Source: Odoribacter sp.
GTDB lineage: Bacteria; Bacteroidota; Bacteroidia; Bacteroidales; Marinifilaceae
Length of the DNA stretch: 48,159 bases
NCBI GenBank assembly: GCA_020024465.1
Contig: JAHHTT010000012.1
Location: 1-48,159, forward strand
Reading direction: 5' to 3'
The translations under genes were made by a program, and so were the position numbers. The notes under the pieces are model-generated. The model saw only the letters and a program-made list of their open reading frames with translations, was not told where the DNA came from and did not search any database. Positions 17,231 to 26,217 of this stretch are shown here, piece after piece (positions within the stretch are counted from its first letter, which is position 1; every line of letters begins with the position of its first letter).

Positions 17231-18646
17231 TTATCCTATAATCATCCCGACAACAGTCGCAGAAAGCAACGAAGCCAGCGTACCGGCCAAAAGAGCCCGC
17301 ATACCGAACTGCGCCAACAAAGGCTTGTTTTTAGGCGTCAAACCACCAATTCCGCCAATCTGAATACCGATAGAGGCAAAATTGGCAAAACCACACAAGA
17401 AATAAGTACACATAATGATTGATTTCGTTTCTGCAAAAGCACCGATACTCTTTAAATTAGCCAAATCCACATAACCGATAAACTCCGTCATTATCACCTT
17501 CTGTCCCAACAGACTGCCCGCATATACAATATCTTGCGGAGCAATTCCGATCAACCACATCAAAGGCGATATCGCATACCCTAACATAAATTGCAGGCTC
17601 AATTCCGTATTCCGTCCATCTGTCACCTCCGCAATCCATTCGTTGATACCGGTAAGGCTGCCGAATTTGGTAAATAAATAGTTCGCAAAAGCGATAAATG
17701 CCACAAATACCAACAACATTCCAGCTACGTTTACCGCCAATTTCACACCTTCGGCAGCACCGTTTGATATTGCGTCCAAAATATTCTTCCCGACCTTATT
17801 TTTAGAAACCTGAACGTCATTGTTGATTTTTTGAGTCTGTGGCACTAAAATTTTGGCAAACACAACAGCCCCCGGAGCTGCCATAACAGAGGCTGCGAGC
17901 AAATGTTTCGCAAACACCAGACGCTGCACGGGGTCTTCTCCTCCCAAGAAACTGATATAAGCAGCCAACACCCCCCCGGCAATCGTAGCCATACCACCGG
18001 TCATTACCAAAAAAATCTCCGAAGGATTCATATCATCCAGATACTCCTTGATCATCAATGGTGCTTCCGTCTGCCCCAAGAAAATATTACCAGCCACGGA
18101 CAACGACTCCATCCCCGAAATATTCATCAGTTTAGTCATCACCCAGGCCATCCCGTATACGACCTTCTGGATAATTCCCAAATAAAACAATAAGGAAGTA
18201 AGAGCAGAAAAGAAAATAATTGTAGGCAATACCTGAAAAGCAAAAATATATCCGACTTTAGTTGTATCCATCAGGTCTCCCAAAAGGAAAACACTGCCAT
18301 CCCGTGTAAAATCAAGAATACGAATGAAAATTCTACCAAAAAATTCAAAGATAGCCTGCACAAACGGCACATACAAAATACCCACTGCCAACAACAACTG
18401 AATTCCCAGCCCGATACCTACAACTTTCCATGAAATAGCCTTTCTGTCATTACTGAATAACCAGGCGATTACCACCAATGAAAAAATTCCCAACAAACCG
18501 CGTAAAATCGATGTAAAAGAGATATTACTCTCAATATCCGTCGCTGAAGAAACACCGCTTCCGGCTTCAGCAAATGCAACACCTCCCGCAGTGAGCAACA
18601 GGGCCGGAAGCAACCAACAAATCTTTTTTAATGTACCGTCCATCAT
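17231..18646 (-). CDS. Concentrative nucleoside transporter (CNT/NupC family)
   Basis: This 471-residue inner-membrane protein has many transmembrane helices. The CNT signatures include FLGQTEAPLMIKEYLDDM (near 190-207), GGMATIAGGVLAAYISFLG (near 217-235) and the C-terminal FCxxGFANFASIGIQIGGIG-type segment around residue 420. The family imports nucleosides with H+ or Na+. A cleavable-looking N-terminal segment (LLPALLLTAGGVAFAEAG) precedes the core, as often seen in Bacteroidota members. The second Met (18643) is an equally good start. It faces a 5'-nucleotidase gene across a 106-bp divergent region, which makes a sensible pair: nucleotides are dephosphorylated outside and the nucleosides imported. 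Confidence 0.92.
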   Translation of the reverse strand: MMDGTLKKICWLLPALLLTAGGVAFAEAGSGVSSATDIESNISFTSILRGLLGIFSLVVIAWLFSNDRKAISWKVVGIGLGIQLLLAVGILYVPFVQAIFEFFGRIFIRILDFTRDGSVFLLGDLMDTTKVGYIFAFQVLPTIIFFSALTSLLFYLGIIQKVVYGMAWVMTKLMNISGMESLSVAGNIFLGQTEAPLMIKEYLDDMNPSEIFLVMTGGMATIAGGVLAAYISFLGGEDPVQRLVFAKHLLAASVMAAPGAVVFAKILVPQTQKINNDVQVSKNKVGKNILDAISNGAAEGVKLAVNVAGMLLVFVAFIAFANYLFTKFGSLTGINEWIAEVTDGRNTELSLQFMLGYAISPLMWLIGIAPQDIVYAGSLLGQKVIMTEFIGYVDLANLKSIGAFAETKSIIMCTYFLCGFANFASIGIQIGGIGGLTPKNKPLLAQFGMRALLAGTLASLLSATVVGMIIG

Positions 18647-18752
18647 ATAATAACTTTTAGTTGCGCAAGTTATAGCTAAAAATTAATAAAACGGCACATA
18701 CTACTGACTTTTTTTTATATCTTGCTGACTTAAACATAAGAAATCAACTCCA

Positions 18753-20516
18753 ATGAAAAGAACATTTACAAATTTGTACTATTTTCTATTAGTACTCATT
18801 ACACTCAGTGCCTGTAATAGCAAGCCTGACAATGCAATCCTGCAAATCTACTGCACCACCGATGTGCACGGCAGTATTTTTGATTTTGACCTGAAACAGA
18901 ATAAACCCACGCGACACAGTCTCGCCCATGTTGCCGGATTTCTGCAAGAAGAACGTAAAGCCGGTATAAAAGACTATCTTCTGCTGGATGCCGGCGACTT
19001 CCTGCAAGGACAACCGTCCAACTATTATTTTAATTTTATAGACACCACGCAACCCAATATCGTATCACAGGTACAAAATTATTTAGGTTATACGGCAGCA
19101 GCTGTCGGCAATCATGACATTGAAGCCGGTCATCAGGTCTATGACAAAGTGAGACGAGAAATGCAATTCCCGTGGCTGGCAGCCAATGCCATCCGTACAG
19201 ACAACGGAGAACCCTATTTCCAACCTTACACTGTCGTTGAACGCCAGGGCATAAAAATCGCCATTCTCGGCATGATTACCCCCGGAATCCCCAAATGGCT
19301 ACCGACCCATTTGTGGAAGGGAATTCAATTTAACGACATGATAGAAACAGCCCGCAAATGGGTACCCATCATTCAAAAGCAGGAAAAACCTGACCTTTTG
19401 ATTGGCTTATTCCATGCCGGCTACGATTACAACTATTCCAATGAAAACAAGGATACTCCCTGCAATGAAAACGCAAGTTATCTTGTTGCACAACAAGTGG
19501 ATGGTTTCGACATCATCTTCTGTGGCCATGACCACAAAGAAAAAATTGAAGAAATCAACAATGATGCCGGTCACAAAGTTCTGCTCATAGATTCCCGTTC
19601 CCATTGTAATGCAATCGGAAAAGTGACAGTAAACCTTAAACGTACCGGCAACGGTTATACTAAAACCTACCGGTCTCAAATGATCAACCCGGCCAAATAT
19701 CAGCCGGACTCGGTTTATATCGCCACCTTTACACCAGCTCTCGAAGCTGTAAAAAAATACATCTCCACTCCACTTGGAGAATTCTCGGCACCGCTTTCTT
19801 GCCGGGACGGACTGTTCGGCCCGTCAGCTTTCACAGACTTCATCCATGAAGCTCAATTAAAGACCACCGGAGCCGACCTCTCTTTCAGCACCATTCTTCA
19901 AATGGACGCACAAATTGACAAAGGCACGGTAACCATCCGTGATATGTTCAATCTCTATAAATTTGAAAACGGACTTTATGTCATGAAATTCACCGGCAAG
20001 GAGATTGACGACTATCTGGAATATGCAGCCAAACTGCAATACAATACCATGAATTCTAAAAGAGACCATCTCCTCAATTTCAAGAAAAACGACAAAGGAG
20101 AACCGACGACTGATAAACACGGGAATCTGGAACTGGCAGTCCCATTCTACAATTACTCATGCGCAGCCGGAATCAAATACACCGTAGATATCAGCAAAGA
20201 GATCGGTAATCGTGTTGAAATCAAATCATTCACTGATGGCAGGCCATTTCACGCAGACAGCACCTATACGGTAGCCATCAACTCTTATCGTGGCAATGGT
20301 GGAGGCGGACACCTCACCATCGGCATGGGATTAAGCAAAGAAGAAGCCAACAACCGCATCGCAAAAATCTGGGACAAAGATGTACGCTACTATCTGACAG
20401 AATACATCAAAGCTCAAAAAATCATCACCCCCTCCTGTCGCAACGACTGGAAAGTCATCCCTTCCCGTTTTTTCCAAGCAGGTAAGGAGCGAGACATGAA
20501 AATAATCTACAAATAA
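18753..20516 (+). CDS. 5'-nucleotidase / 2',3'-cyclic phosphodiesterase lipoprotein
   Basis: This 587-residue lipoprotein has the signal ending ITLSACNSK (Cys21). The N-terminal metallophosphatase domain shows CTTDVHGSIFDFD, LLDAGDFLQG, AVGNHDIEAG, LFHAGYDYN and FCGHDHKE in order, as in UshA/CpdB enzymes. The C-terminal 5_nucleotid_C domain (about 340-550) ends with YTVAINSYRGNGGGGHL, the substrate-binding part. It removes phosphate from extracellular nucleotides on the outer membrane or in the periplasm. It is followed by a strong terminator, so it is a single-gene transcript. Whether it prefers 5'-mononucleotides or cyclic nucleotides cannot be told from sequence alone. Confidence 0.92.
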   Translation: MKRTFTNLYYFLLVLITLSACNSKPDNAILQIYCTTDVHGSIFDFDLKQNKPTRHSLAHVAGFLQEERKAGIKDYLLLDAGDFLQGQPSNYYFNFIDTTQPNIVSQVQNYLGYTAAAVGNHDIEAGHQVYDKVRREMQFPWLAANAIRTDNGEPYFQPYTVVERQGIKIAILGMITPGIPKWLPTHLWKGIQFNDMIETARKWVPIIQKQEKPDLLIGLFHAGYDYNYSNENKDTPCNENASYLVAQQVDGFDIIFCGHDHKEKIEEINNDAGHKVLLIDSRSHCNAIGKVTVNLKRTGNGYTKTYRSQMINPAKYQPDSVYIATFTPALEAVKKYISTPLGEFSAPLSCRDGLFGPSAFTDFIHEAQLKTTGADLSFSTILQMDAQIDKGTVTIRDMFNLYKFENGLYVMKFTGKEIDDYLEYAAKLQYNTMNSKRDHLLNFKKNDKGEPTTDKHGNLELAVPFYNYSCAAGIKYTVDISKEIGNRVEIKSFTDGRPFHADSTYTVAINSYRGNGGGGHLTIGMGLSKEEANNRIAKIWDKDVRYYLTEYIKAQKIITPSCRNDWKVIPSRFFQAGKERDMKIIYK

Positions 20517-20549
20517 AAAACAGCAGGCTTTGCCTGCTGTTTTTTTATT
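20516..20549 (+). terminator. Intrinsic terminator after the 5'-nucleotidase gene
   Basis: The hairpin CAGCAGGC-TTT-GCCTGCTG (20521-20539) is preceded by an A run and followed by eight T residues, immediately after the stop codon. Confidence 0.9.
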
Positions 20550-20741
20550 TACACTAAAACACAAAAATTTCTCTTCATCAATTTTTATTTTCCAAACATT
20601 TAGCAATCATCCCCTCAAATAAAATTTCCACATTACCTACCGGCAACAAAATCACCCTCCAATCTTTCACTCTATACTCAGACAAGACAAACACATATCA
20701 AATTCTGGTCAAATATATCCGATAGATATCTTTATGATAAG

Positions 20742-20774
20742 TTTGAGATATCTTTGAGATAACTTTGAGATATA
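20742..20774. repeat. Three tandem 11-bp units TTTGAGATAWM
   Basis: The units are TTTGAGATATC, TTTGAGATAAC and TTTGAGATATA, directly joined. The period is close to one helical turn, so a protein could bind the same face of each unit. It lies between two gene ends rather than before a gene, so it may be a replication slippage product instead. Confidence 0.75.
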
Positions 20775-20808
20775 TTTAAGTGGGAAAAAAGCGAAAGAAA
20801 ACAATAAA

Positions 20809-20843
20809 CAAAAAAGAGGATTGCCCTTCCCGGACAATCCTCT
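20809..20843 (-). terminator. Intrinsic terminator after the duplicated-domain lipoprotein gene
   Basis: A 9-bp stem (AGAGGATTG 20815-20823 with CAATCCTCT 20835-20843) is followed on the minus strand by TTTTTTG. It lies 47 nt past the stop at 20891. Confidence 0.85.
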
Positions 20844-20890
20844 ACACATTTCTTCAAAATAGCATAGTAATTATTTCAAGCACATACTAC

Positions 20891-22600
20891 TTAAAGCTGT
20901 ATAGGTCCTTCTGCAAATTCAAATTTACCGGAATCTATACATTTGAATGATATGGTGTAATTTTTCTTAGAACCATCGTAAATCTGATAAGTCACATTGT
21001 AATAAACATCCAAACCACTTACTTGAGGAACAGCATCCGGATATTTAGTTTCCAACAATAACTGGATACCATCTTTCAGTTGCTTCAACAAAATAGCATT
21101 CACCTCTTCATCACTCTTACCTGCTAAAATTCCTTCCGGATCCTTGGATTTACGTGAAACACGCATATCAAAATTTGAGTTATAAGAACTTGCACCAAAC
21201 CAATATTCAGCTGTTTCCGGATACTTTTCATCCAAATATTTCGGTTTATTTTCAGTAGTCCAGTCAATTAAAATCTGGTAGTCGCTTTTTTCCATCGTAA
21301 AACGTACTGTCGGGTCGAATACCCAAGCGCCCTTGGCAAAAATAAACTGATCAGTCTTTACTATCGTCGGATTGTAAGCCGTCCATTTCCCTTCAGTAAA
21401 GGTGTATTCATCAATATAAAAAGAATATTTTTTACCGTTATCCTGTTTATAAACAACCAGACATTTTGCTTCCGGCTGTGCATACGGAAATTTCAATGTC
21501 AAAAACTGAGGAAGGTAGTTTTTAGAATTATAAGAAGACGAGAAGCAATTCTCCTTGATTCCCATTCCCTTTAAATCATCTTCTGTCAAAACATAGGCTT
21601 TATTCCCATCCACTATAGTATAATTGCTGTATTTAGCGCTATATTCGTACAGATTTGTTTCCTCATAAGTTTCCACAGCATTTATACCTTCCACAACTTC
21701 AAATTCAGGAGCATCGTCAGCTTTGGTACATTTGAAAGCCATTTGTGTCGGTATTTTATTATTGTCATATACTTTATAACGTACATTATAAATCACTCCA
21801 ACAACAGCATCTTTTTTGAATTTTGTTTTCAAAACCAATTCCACACCTTCACGAATCCTACCGGTGATAAAATCATCAGTAATGGCAGTGCCTTTATTAT
21901 ACTTTTCCCAATCCCTTTTCTTTGCACTGAAATTCTTGTTGTAAGTGCTTGCCCCATAATAAAATTCACTGTCTCCTTTATCCGTCAACTGCTCCTTGTG
22001 ATTCTTTTTCACATCATCCACCAGAATCTGATAATCATATTTATCCATCGTAAAATCGAAGACATTTTCGGTCTTATCGGATCGGTCTGCAGTTACTTTA
22101 ACAGTAACCAGCACCCATTCCCTATCTGCTGCTTCTATCCCAACCAATTCTTTATTCAAACGGCCAGCAGCTTCTTTATCACTCAAACAAAGATATTTTG
22201 CAATATCCTTTCCTGCACGCTGATAATCAGCAACACCCAATGCCACTTTCTTAACGTCAGGGAAAGCGCCTTCGAAAAAGTTGTAGGTTGCCTTTACAGA
22301 CGAGCCGTCACGCAAACCCGGATAAAGAGAAGAAAACAATCCGCCGAGATATTTTTCTGCTCCGTATTTTTCAGAAAAAGCCTTGTTTTTCTTAATATAA
22401 TCAGCTGCTGCCGAATCCTGCTTTGTTTTCAGTCTATAAGCCACTTTTGCTACAGTACCATAGTCTGCTTCTACCAACGTATATTCCAACGCTTTACTGA
22501 TGGGCTTTTCAAGCCCGTCCAACTCATCATAAACATCTTCCATCGGATTACAGGCCCCCAACATCATCAAAGCCAATATTCCTATATATAATTTTCTCAT
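20891..22600 (-). CDS. Lipoprotein with an internally duplicated domain, partner of a TonB-dependent receptor
   Basis: I do not recognise a named family. The 569-residue product has the signal MRKLYIGILALMMLGACNP (lipobox LGAC, Cys17). The most visible property is a duplication: residues about 180-304 and 428-566 share FTMDKYDYQILVDD versus FTMEKSDYQILIDW, YYGASTYNKNF versus WFGASSYNSNF, an alpha-helical EGVELVLKTK versus DGIQLLLETK, and a closing MAFKCTKAD versus ISFKCIDSG. A third section (about 310-425) lacks the repeat. The gene is 19 nt after the TonB-dependent receptor gene on the same strand, so it is likely the surface or periplasmic ligand-binding partner of that receptor. The ligand is unknown. 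Confidence 0.8.
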   Translation of the reverse strand: MRKLYIGILALMMLGACNPMEDVYDELDGLEKPISKALEYTLVEADYGTVAKVAYRLKTKQDSAAADYIKKNKAFSEKYGAEKYLGGLFSSLYPGLRDGSSVKATYNFFEGAFPDVKKVALGVADYQRAGKDIAKYLCLSDKEAAGRLNKELVGIEAADREWVLVTVKVTADRSDKTENVFDFTMDKYDYQILVDDVKKNHKEQLTDKGDSEFYYGASTYNKNFSAKKRDWEKYNKGTAITDDFITGRIREGVELVLKTKFKKDAVVGVIYNVRYKVYDNNKIPTQMAFKCTKADDAPEFEVVEGINAVETYEETNLYEYSAKYSNYTIVDGNKAYVLTEDDLKGMGIKENCFSSSYNSKNYLPQFLTLKFPYAQPEAKCLVVYKQDNGKKYSFYIDEYTFTEGKWTAYNPTIVKTDQFIFAKGAWVFDPTVRFTMEKSDYQILIDWTTENKPKYLDEKYPETAEYWFGASSYNSNFDMRVSRKSKDPEGILAGKSDEEVNAILLKQLKDGIQLLLETKYPDAVPQVSGLDVYYNVTYQIYDGSKKNYTISFKCIDSGKFEFAEGPIQL

Positions 22601-22619
22601 AATAATCTGATTTTATTCA

Positions 22620-25202
22620 TTAAAATGTAATTTTCAAACCGGTTGACCAAGTAATTCCATTACCGAAATAGACCAAAGCAGACTTTGTGGAATGGTCTGA
22701 ACCGTCTTTCGCGTCTGCGATATACTCCTTATCCAAAATATTATTCACATTACAATAGAACTTGGCTCCTACTTTACCAATTTTAAACTTATAACTTACA
22801 TTAGCATCCAATGTTGAGTAATCCGGCATTTTCCATGATTCAGAACGGTCGGAAGCATTATTACGCAATGTCGGGTCAAAATCGGCATAATTACGTCCGA
22901 AATAGTTCCAATCCACTCCAATACGGAACTTCGGCAGCAATTCCCAACTTCCCATCAACGAAGCTGTCGTCTGTGCCGCATTACCGACATGCAAATCCTT
23001 GATATAGGCATTGAAACTGCCGATCAACTCCTGCTGGTCGTTATAAAGGTCAAAAACGACATCATCACCCCATTTCCAATCTCCCAAGGAGAACATGGCT
23101 TTGAAATCCAAAGTAGAGCATGGCTTATATCCGGCTTCCAATTCAATACCCATGTGGACTGCATCGATATTCGGAATTGTTGCTTTTTCATTTCCGATAC
23201 TCTTAGTTACACTCTTGTCCATCCATTTGGTATAATAACCGTTCAGATTCAAATTGAATTTCTCGATGCTCAAGCCGTAACCAATTTCAGCAGTCACAAT
23301 CTTTTCATATTTTGCATCTTTCTGAATTTCATTGCTATTATTGATAAATACATTATTCATCAACGGAGCTTTAGTAACATATCCGGCATTTACAAATACA
23401 TTCTGGAATCCACCGATTTTATAGTTGAAACCGGCTTTTACGCTCACCGGCACAAAGTGTTGCCAAGATGTGGTAACGGGAATATCCTTGATTGAAGAAT
23501 ATCTGCCGTATTTTCCCTCATCCTTACGACGGTAAGCCTGGTCGGATACTGAAACAGAAAGGAATGCAGAATATAATGCCTTTGTAATCTCAGCCTGTAC
23601 AAATCCGCCCAACCACATCACATTGCCAATATTGTGGTAGTTCACTTTATCTCCGACAAATAACTGACGGTTCGGTTCACGATATTTGATATTATTATCA
23701 ACAAAATATTCACCTCCCAACAAATCGGTAATTTCAGCATAGTGATAACCTTTATAGTAACGTCCGTCAATACCTGCGGTCAAACAAATCGATTCACTTA
23801 AATTATTAGTATAGGTGCTCAACAAACCATACCAGTCGTGAGCATTCGTCTCCATCGTAAACACAACAGTGGAACCGTTTACAGAAGCAGCATTATCGGA
23901 CATAACAGATTCGTAGTCAATCAATCCTTCCGGAGTCAGACTAGTCTCCGCGTAAGGGCGTCCGGTCTGGTAATCATACTGCAATCTGTTCTTATCGGCA
24001 CCATATACACGCTTACCTCCACCGGTTGATTTAGAAAAATAAACAGCAGTTGAAAGGTTTGAATGGTCGTTGATATTCCAGAAATGATTCAAAGATATCT
24101 GAGGTTTATGATATTCATTATATCCATAGCCTGTCGGTACCAATTGTCCATTGATATAACCATAACTTGTATTCATGCGGATACCGTCACGATGTTTGCG
24201 ATAGTCTTCAATCAATGCTTTATTTCCACGTTGGTTGTGTTTTTGAGGGGCACCGAAAGCTGTAAAAGAAAGCCGGTGTGCATCATTGATTTTCTTAGAT
24301 ACGTTTACAAAATAGTTCCATCCCAAGAACTCACCGCCCTTGAAATAGCCGTCACCTTCTGTACGAGAACCGGAAAGAGAAATTGCCCATCCGTTTTTCA
24401 ACAAACCGGTAGAAGCAGAGAATGCCATTTTCTCGTATCCGTCATTACCTACACCATAATATACAGATCCCCCCATCTGGGCATCTGTCGTCTGTGTAAT
24501 GATATTGATAGTACCACCGACAGAAGAAAGACCTAATTTAGAAGCGCCCAAACCGCGCTGTACCTGCATATATTTCGTCACATCCGACAATCCTGCCCAA
24601 TTTGACCAGTATACTTTACCGTTTTCCATTCCGTTAACAGGTACGCCATTAATCAATACACCAATATTGTCGGTATCAAAACCACGCAATGTCACTCGAG
24701 AATCTCCATATCCGCCACCATTGTCTGTGGTATAAATTGACGGTGTGGATTTCAAAACAGAGGGAAATTCTTTATTGCCCAGTTTTGTTTCCAATGCTTC
24801 CGGCTCGATACTTGAATAAGCAATCGGGGTAGAACGGTCAGCTGTTACATATGAAGCGCTTACCATCACTTCATCCAAGCCGACAGAAGATTCTGACATC
24901 CGAATTTCTCCCAATTTCTGATTCTTATTCAAGTTTACACTTTTTGTCAGTGATTCATAACCGACAAATCTGAACAGAAGAATCAAATTCCCTTTTTTGT
25001 TCACCTGGAGAGAAAATTCTCCATTCTCATCAGCAACACAGCCAAGGGTTGTTCCCTCAATCATCACGGTAGCACCAATCAGCGGATCTCCAGTATTGGC
25101 ATCCACAATTTTTCCTGTAATTGTACCTTGTGCCATTGCAACAAATGCAGACAGACACAATGATAACATGAGTACCAATGTCTTAGCAAATACTCTTTTC
25201 AT
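22620..25202 (-). CDS. TonB-dependent outer-membrane receptor with carboxypeptidase-regulatory-like domain
   Basis: The ATG at 25202 gives 860 residues with the signal MKRVFAKTLVLMLSLCLSAF cleaved after about AMAQ; a start at 25214 adds four residues and is also possible. Residues about 26-112 (GTITGKIVDANTGDPLIGATV) form the regulatory-like domain. The plug follows (DEVMVSASYVTADRSTP, then RVTLRGFDTDNIGVLINGVP), and the beta-barrel fills the rest up to TWSTGLKITF. It imports a ligand with TonB energy. It lacks an STN domain and is not next to a SusD gene; the lipoprotein gene 19 nt downstream is its only partner. It is divergent from the cobalamin riboswitch transcript, so a cobalamin or corrinoid ligand is possible but not shown. 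Confidence 0.9.
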   Translation of the reverse strand: MKRVFAKTLVLMLSLCLSAFVAMAQGTITGKIVDANTGDPLIGATVMIEGTTLGCVADENGEFSLQVNKKGNLILLFRFVGYESLTKSVNLNKNQKLGEIRMSESSVGLDEVMVSASYVTADRSTPIAYSSIEPEALETKLGNKEFPSVLKSTPSIYTTDNGGGYGDSRVTLRGFDTDNIGVLINGVPVNGMENGKVYWSNWAGLSDVTKYMQVQRGLGASKLGLSSVGGTINIITQTTDAQMGGSVYYGVGNDGYEKMAFSASTGLLKNGWAISLSGSRTEGDGYFKGGEFLGWNYFVNVSKKINDAHRLSFTAFGAPQKHNQRGNKALIEDYRKHRDGIRMNTSYGYINGQLVPTGYGYNEYHKPQISLNHFWNINDHSNLSTAVYFSKSTGGGKRVYGADKNRLQYDYQTGRPYAETSLTPEGLIDYESVMSDNAASVNGSTVVFTMETNAHDWYGLLSTYTNNLSESICLTAGIDGRYYKGYHYAEITDLLGGEYFVDNNIKYREPNRQLFVGDKVNYHNIGNVMWLGGFVQAEITKALYSAFLSVSVSDQAYRRKDEGKYGRYSSIKDIPVTTSWQHFVPVSVKAGFNYKIGGFQNVFVNAGYVTKAPLMNNVFINNSNEIQKDAKYEKIVTAEIGYGLSIEKFNLNLNGYYTKWMDKSVTKSIGNEKATIPNIDAVHMGIELEAGYKPCSTLDFKAMFSLGDWKWGDDVVFDLYNDQQELIGSFNAYIKDLHVGNAAQTTASLMGSWELLPKFRIGVDWNYFGRNYADFDPTLRNNASDRSESWKMPDYSTLDANVSYKFKIGKVGAKFYCNVNNILDKEYIADAKDGSDHSTKSALVYFGNGITWSTGLKITF

Positions 25203-25302
25203 ACAATCAAACAAACTATTAAATTAATAAATGAATATCCAAATAAAAAGTCATCTTATCAACATACTTTTTCTTCATAACACACAAATCCAAAATGAAA
25301 TA

Positions 25303-25310
25303 CAAAGTTA
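25303..25310 (-). promoter_or_regulatory. Probable -7 element of the TonB-dependent receptor gene
   Basis: On the minus strand this reads TAACTTTG, matching the Bacteroidota -7 consensus TAnnTTTG. It would give a leader of about 95 nt. No TTTG box with the usual spacing was seen upstream, so the match rests on the -7 part. Confidence 0.45.
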
Positions 25311-25502
25311 CGCTTTTTACTCCAAACAGCCATGATTTATCATTATTCTTTTTTAATAATATCTATTTAACATTTCCGGCAACAAAACTAAAAGAAATAT
25401 GTGTCGTTACGGTGAAAAAAAAATAAAGTATCCGTTACAAAAATATATTCTATATTTCTATTTTTTTATTGGATTTTATATATAAATACAGCATTATATT
25501 CG

Positions 25503-25510
25503 TATCTTTG
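25503..25510 (+). promoter_or_regulatory. Probable -7 element of the cobalamin-riboswitch transcript
   Basis: TATCTTTG matches the Bacteroidota -7 consensus and lies just before the riboswitch, so transcription should begin near 25517. Confidence 0.55.
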
Positions 25511-25516
25511 TTTTCA

Positions 25517-25716
25517 GCAATGGTTCCTAATGTCTTATCCAGAACAAGACATACAAATGGATTAAAAGGGAATGCCGTGAAAATCGGCGACAGTTCCCGC
25601 TGCTGTGAGTTTCGGTTTCCGCTGTAAGGAAATCCATGTCCGCACAATCTTTGCCACTGGTCCTTAAAGACCGGGAAGGCGTTCGGACGGAAACGAGTCA
25701 GAAGACCTGCCTTGCG
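25517..25716 (+). promoter_or_regulatory. Cobalamin (adenosylcobalamin/B12) riboswitch
   Basis: The conserved core elements occur in order: GGGAATGCCGTGAAAATCGG (25568-25587), CGACAGTTCCCGCTGCTGTG (25588-25607), GCCACTGG (25653-25660), GGGAAGGCG (25673-25681) and the B12 box GAGTCAGAAGACCTGCC (25695-25711). This is the standard layout of the cobalamin riboswitch aptamer. It is on the plus strand and so controls the genes from 25850 to 30720, lowering their expression when cobalamin is plentiful. The expression platform is not certain; an inverted repeat downstream is reported separately. Confidence 0.95.
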
Positions 25717-25722
25717 CATTGG

Positions 25723-25824
25723 GATTTACAGTCTGCGGGTTATGGACTAACAATCAACAAATAAAGCATTTTCCCTGGAACTTCATTTTTTACTGAAGAT
25801 CTATCGCAACGCTTACTGTAAATC
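25723..25824 (+). promoter_or_regulatory. Long-range inverted repeat in the riboswitch leader (possible expression platform)
   Basis: GATTTACAGT (25723-25732) and ACTGTAAATC (25815-25824) are perfectly complementary over 10 bp. They lie between the aptamer and the first start codon at 25850, so they could pair in one state of the leader. There is no U run after the second arm, so translation control is more likely than termination. Confidence 0.4.
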
Positions 25825-25849
25825 TGATTTGAATTTGATAACAGAGTGT

Positions 25850-26206
25850 ATGTTGAGATTTTTAGTAAATACTCCATCCTTTCTGTCCCTATTATCAGGA
25901 CATATTGCCCATTGCCAACCAGAGATGGGGAAACGGAATACCGTAAAGATAATACTGTGGCTGCAAGATGTTGTTGCGCATGGCAATATGCTCCATAAAG
26001 AGATTATTCCCGAACAGACGCCTACGGACAAAGAGTTTTTGTACACTTCAGACAGGTATAAATTTTCGTATGCCGGTAGAAACGGTTACGATGCCTGGGG
26101 AATACACAAAAACAGTGATATCCGCATATTCAGAATTGAAGCAGGTCTGTTCGAGAAAATAAACGGAGGAGAATGGCGAGCAAAGATGTATCATTACAAA
26201 GCTTAA
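25850..26206 (+). CDS. Small protein of unknown function, first gene of the cobalamin-riboswitch operon
   Basis: This 118-residue product starts MLRFLVNTPSFLSLLSGH (an alternative ATG lies 7 codons upstream at 25829). I do not recognise it. It has no lipobox and no confident signal peptide. The C-terminal half is rich in aromatic and charged residues (YKFSYAGRNGYDAWGIHK). It lies 134 nt after the aptamer and 11 nt before the BtuG-like gene, so its position fits a real co-transcribed gene. The hydrophobic segment near the start could be a weak signal or membrane anchor. A frameshifted or trimmed remnant of a longer protein is also possible. Confidence 0.6.
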   Translation: MLRFLVNTPSFLSLLSGHIAHCQPEMGKRNTVKIILWLQDVVAHGNMLHKEIIPEQTPTDKEFLYTSDRYKFSYAGRNGYDAWGIHKNSDIRIFRIEAGLFEKINGGEWRAKMYHYKA

Positions 26207-26217
26207 CGCGTGATATT

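Larger units (their letters stand above)
20550..20890. other. Intergenic stretch with an 11-bp tandem repeat
   Basis: No gene is seen between the 5'-nucleotidase terminator and the next minus-strand stop. It contains three consecutive 11-bp units, annotated separately, and a terminator for the minus-strand lipoprotein gene. Confidence 0.6.

Noticed and set aside
21743..22591. Long 282-codon plus-strand frame
   Set aside because: It is antisense to the duplicated-domain lipoprotein gene and is a shadow of its codon bias; the product is a string of hydrophobic and basic residues with no family.
22620..25202. TonB-dependent receptor as target of the cobalamin riboswitch
   Set aside because: The aptamer is on the plus strand and the receptor is transcribed from the minus strand, so this riboswitch cannot control it in cis.
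25450..25719. Minus-strand 89-codon frame over the riboswitch
   Set aside because: It overlaps the cobalamin riboswitch in antisense; conserved bases there are explained by the RNA structure.
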